Of a DNA stretch of 7,740 bases, positions 5,757-7,740 are shown piece by piece. The DNA comes from Pyrinomonadaceae bacterium. GTDB taxonomy: Bacteria; Acidobacteriota; Blastocatellia; Pyrinomonadales; Pyrinomonadaceae. Within the stretch, counting starts at the first letter, position 1; each line of letters begins with the position of its first letter. The translations under genes and the position numbers were made by a program. The stretch spans positions 1 through 7,740 of the forward strand of contig JACCRA010000277.1 of assembly GCA_013813825.1 (NCBI GenBank), read 5' to 3'. A model generated the notes under the pieces. It did no database searches and had not been told where the DNA came from. It saw only the letters and a list, made by a program, of their open reading frames with translations.

Positions 5757-6494
5757 ATGAAAAACGTTTCAGTGATTTATCTAACTTGTATTCTTCTGGG
5801 CGCAGGTTCGTTAGCAAACGGGCAGAGCCTATCAAAGTGTTTCCGAGCTGATTGGTTGCAAGGAGAGCGCGCCGTAAATCTTACGATTAACGGTAGCAAG
5901 GTGACGGGAATATTCTCGGTCGAGAGTAGCGACGATCACCTTCGCCGCGATGCGACTTACGAATTTAGCGGAACGCTCAAGGGCAATACTTTAACCGTCG
6001 CCTTTGCCGGTAATCGGCTGCCCGATGTCGCGCCCTCAGAGATGAAAAGTTTGATTTGGACGTTGGTGAAGTCCGGCGATAAAGAGACACTGCGAATCAA
6101 ATTCTCCGGCAAAAACTATGAGACGAATAAGTACGAAATTCGCCTCGCTAATTTTGAGTCGTGCGACGCAGCAGGCTATGCAGTCTTAGCGAGGTCGGCA
6201 AAAAGAGTTCAATTTGCGAGGGGTGCCAATTCAGCGAGGTTTCCGGTGGCGTTCAAAACAAAGTATGAAAGCAAATCCTTTTTGCTGAATATGAAAGCAG
6301 GTCAACAAATTGCAGTTGAAGCTCCGGGATGCGGCATCTCATTTTATTATCCCGACAAAAGAGAATACGAAGAAGGGGCGGCGATTGACACTTGGAGTGC
6401 GGAAGATTTGACGCAGAGTGGAGACTATCTTTTTGTCATCAGACCGGCGCCGGAACCGGGCAAATGTTCGGTAAATTTCAAAGTTACAAATTAA
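5757..6494 (+). CDS. Exported two-domain protein of unknown function
   Basis: The 245-residue product has a clear signal peptide, with cleavage probably near ANG-Q (residues 20-23). The mature protein appears to have two beta-rich halves. Residues about 28-136 alternate in the manner of a small lipocalin-like barrel and begin and end with Cys (C28, C136). Residues about 147-243 (KRVQFARGANSARFPV, SFLLNMKAGQQIAVEA, SGDYLFVIRP) resemble the beta-sandwich modules seen in pre-peptidase C-terminal or lysozyme-inhibitor-like domains, again with a Cys pair (C192, C237). Two disulfides fit an exported protein. The domain likeness is pattern memory and not secure. It leads a plus-strand cluster of three exported proteins, 105 bases before the next gene, with lower GC than the operon to the left. 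The IS30 relic ends 71 bases upstream. Confidence 0.75.
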   Translation: MKNVSVIYLTCILLGAGSLANGQSLSKCFRADWLQGERAVNLTINGSKVTGIFSVESSDDHLRRDATYEFSGTLKGNTLTVAFAGNRLPDVAPSEMKSLIWTLVKSGDKETLRIKFSGKNYETNKYEIRLANFESCDAAGYAVLARSAKRVQFARGANSARFPVAFKTKYESKSFLLNMKAGQQIAVEAPGCGISFYYPDKREYEEGAAIDTWSAEDLTQSGDYLFVIRPAPEPGKCSVNFKVTN

Positions 6495-6508
6495 ATTTGG
6501 AGAGAAGC

Positions 6509-6559
6509 ATGAGTGACGGGCGCGTTTCTCGCAAAACTCCCCGAAGTAATAGGCTCTGA
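6509..6559 (+). CDS. Possible 16-codon leader ORF
   Basis: An ATG with a good ribosome site (GGAGAGA, 6499-6505) opens a 16-residue basic peptide ending at TGA, 40 bases before the next gene. It might be a translated leader, or a leftover gene start. There is no homology argument, and ORFs this short are common by chance; the only support is the ribosome site. Confidence 0.2.
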   Translation: MSDGRVSRKTPRSNRL

Positions 6560-6599
6560 CGCTTACCGATCCAATGGCAGTTAAAGGAATAGGTTCGAG

Positions 6600-7439
6600 A
6601 TGGAGTGGACAAACAAGATGACAGGAGCGAGGAACGTCATACCCGCGATAAAAACAACATTGCCGGCGAGAGAGATTCTTTTAGCGCTGTTAATGTTGAC
6701 GTGTGTTTCCACAAAAATTCCGGCACAGAATGTTAATGACAATCCGGCTAATTGGTGTCGTAACGGACTATTCCCATCTGACGAAGTGGAGTTCAAACTG
6801 GCTCAGGTGCGCGGGATTAAGGGAAGTCAAATTTATTTCCTTAATGATACGGACGGCTGCCCGGGCACTGATGCTAAGTGCAGGACGAAGAGTTATCTGA
6901 TTCCGGGAGATCAAGTGGTCGTTTCCCGAAGGTATGGCTCATGGATTTGCAGTTGGTACCAGCCACGGAAGGGCAGTGAAACAGTTGGTTGGCTCCCTGT
7001 GGATAGTTTGGTTATCTCCGAGCAAGTGACAAGCCCTGCCTTAGAAAAATGGATCGGTCGGTGGAAGTATGACAATCAATCATTGAACATCCGGCGCGAT
7101 AGCAAATCGGGATTTCTCACGGTTAAAGGTGACGCCATCTGGCGAGGTACTGGTGATAATGTCCATGTGGGCAGTGTTGAAGCCAGCGCGTCACCTCAAG
7201 GTGATGAACTTATTCTCATTGAAGAAGAATGTCGGGTCACACTCAAGTTAGTTGGCGATTACATTGTAGCCAATGATAACTCCGAGTGCGGTGGCGTGAA
7301 TGTGCGGTTCAATGGAGTTTATAGGAAGGGGCGAAGCGAACGAGTATCGATGAGTTCGGTTTCTATTTTGCGCGTTGGGAAACACTGGATTGCCTCAACA
7401 GTCACTGCTAGTGGATTAACATCGAGGGAGAATTTATGA
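6600..7439 (+). CDS. Exported SH3-like plus lipocalin-like protein, unknown function
   Basis: The 279-residue product has an N-terminal export signal (hydrophobic core about residues 25-36, possible cleavage after PAQ at 41-43). Residues about 64-138 read as a bacterial SH3-like module, with KCRTKSYLIPGDQVVV, a Trp-rich strand and VGWLPVDSL at the end. Such modules often bind cell-wall peptides. Residues about 150-243 (WIGRWKYDNQSLNIRR to RFNGVYRK) look like a small beta-barrel. Cysteines at 53, 87, 94, 117, 211 and 230 suggest disulfides. The last 36 residues do not continue the barrel and may be an out-of-frame tail. ATG 6600 is about 11 bases after AAAGGA; ATG 6618 would still keep the signal. 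The stop overlaps the next start by ATGA. Domain calls are tentative. Confidence 0.75.
   Translation: MEWTNKMTGARNVIPAIKTTLPAREILLALLMLTCVSTKIPAQNVNDNPANWCRNGLFPSDEVEFKLAQVRGIKGSQIYFLNDTDGCPGTDAKCRTKSYLIPGDQVVVSRRYGSWICSWYQPRKGSETVGWLPVDSLVISEQVTSPALEKWIGRWKYDNQSLNIRRDSKSGFLTVKGDAIWRGTGDNVHVGSVEASASPQGDELILIEEECRVTLKLVGDYIVANDNSECGGVNVRFNGVYRKGRSERVSMSSVSILRVGKHWIASTVTASGLTSRENL
7424..7430 (+). promoter_or_regulatory. Ribosome site for the overlapping gene at 7436
   Basis: GAGGGAG lies five bases before ATG 7436, inside the end of the preceding gene. A strong site plus the ATGA overlap points to coupled translation. Confidence 0.6.
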
Positions 7440-7740
7440 AGAGAAGCCTGATCACTGCTATTGCCGCGCTATATATTATCTCCGGTTGGGCTGACAGCGG
7501 GGTTCCAGCATCAGCCAATAGCTTTCAAGAGAAAGATTCGATCTCCTCTATTCGCCAGCGATACGCGACCATCAACAAAAGTCTGGCTAAATACAAATTA
7601 GTGAAGAAAGAGTTGTCAGGTTTCTCGACCGAAGGCGGAGAATTGATTGCCTATTTTGACGGCCCAGCCATCGTGAAAATAGCGGCAACCTATCAGGGAG
7701 AAACAGGCAGTTCCTTCGAGGAATTTTATTACTGGAAGGG
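7436..7740 (+). CDS. Exported protein of unknown function, 3' end outside window
   Basis: At least 101 codons are visible before the window ends. Lys-Arg at residues 2-3 and a hydrophobic core to about residue 18 form a signal peptide, with cleavage plausible after ASA near residue 27. The mature part begins with a polar, helix-like stretch (SIRQRYATINKSLAKYKLVKKE) and turns to beta-like strands (GGELIAYFDGPAIVKIAATY, then FEEFYYWKG). It resembles conserved hypothetical exported proteins of similar make-up that I cannot name. The start overlaps the preceding stop by ATGA, so the two proteins are likely made in a fixed ratio and may act together. No Cys is visible in the part shown, unlike its two neighbours. 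Confidence 0.75.
   Translation, partial: MKRSLITAIAALYIISGWADSGVPASANSFQEKDSISSIRQRYATINKSLAKYKLVKKELSGFSTEGGELIAYFDGPAIVKIAATYQGETGSSFEEFYYWK

Noticed and set aside
1..7740. CRISPR array, tRNA or rRNA genes
   Set aside because: No regularly spaced repeats and no sequence matching conserved tRNA or rRNA motifs were seen on either strand.

Overview
The window looks like accessory chromosome from an acidobacterium, probably a Blastocatellia-like lineage. The main support is a minus-strand fragment (2529-2791) that reads as the N-terminus of an ADOP/MacB-type permease, a family expanded in Acidobacteriota, next to its usual partners: an ABC ATPase and an HlyD/MacA-like adaptor. Taxonomy is inferred from gene content only; there is no rRNA or other marker gene.

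Layout. (1) Positions 231-2306, plus strand: two tightly spaced genes for exported proteins. The first is a putative HELGH zinc-metallopeptidase-like protein, the second a PDZ plus alpha/beta-hydrolase fusion with a complete Ser-Asp-His triad. (2) Positions 2307-2528: the 5' part of an IS630-like transposase gene (plus strand), cut off after about 47 codons. (3) Positions 2529-5054, minus strand: an ABC export operon read right to left as adaptor, ATPase, permease. Adaptor and ATPase are intact; the permease is a ruin with about 88 codons left, an internal frameshift, and a 3' end replaced by the IS630 fragment. Between adaptor and ATPase lies a 108-bp imperfect palindrome that looks like a dispersed hairpin/MITE-type repeat. 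(4) Positions 5055-5327: a gene-free stretch upstream of the adaptor with a small palindrome. (5) Positions 5328-5685: a miniaturised IS30-family element with both ends, the first ~50 and last ~27 codons of the transposase, and nothing between. (6) Positions 5757-7740, plus strand: three genes for small exported proteins (the last runs off the window), visibly lower in GC than the operon to the left. One sampled 60-base line here (6241-6300) has 23 G+C, against 42 in a line of the ATPase gene (3061-3120).

How it fits together: the left gene pair and the right three-gene cluster both encode exported proteins and point to envelope or extracellular roles, but no known pathway can be named. The middle is a transporter operon in decay, with two insertion-sequence relics and a hairpin repeat marking it as a site of repeated rearrangement. 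The most informative observations are the ADOP/IS630 junction, the IS30 mini-element, the large palindrome inside the operon, and the uncharacterised secreted-protein cluster at the right edge.
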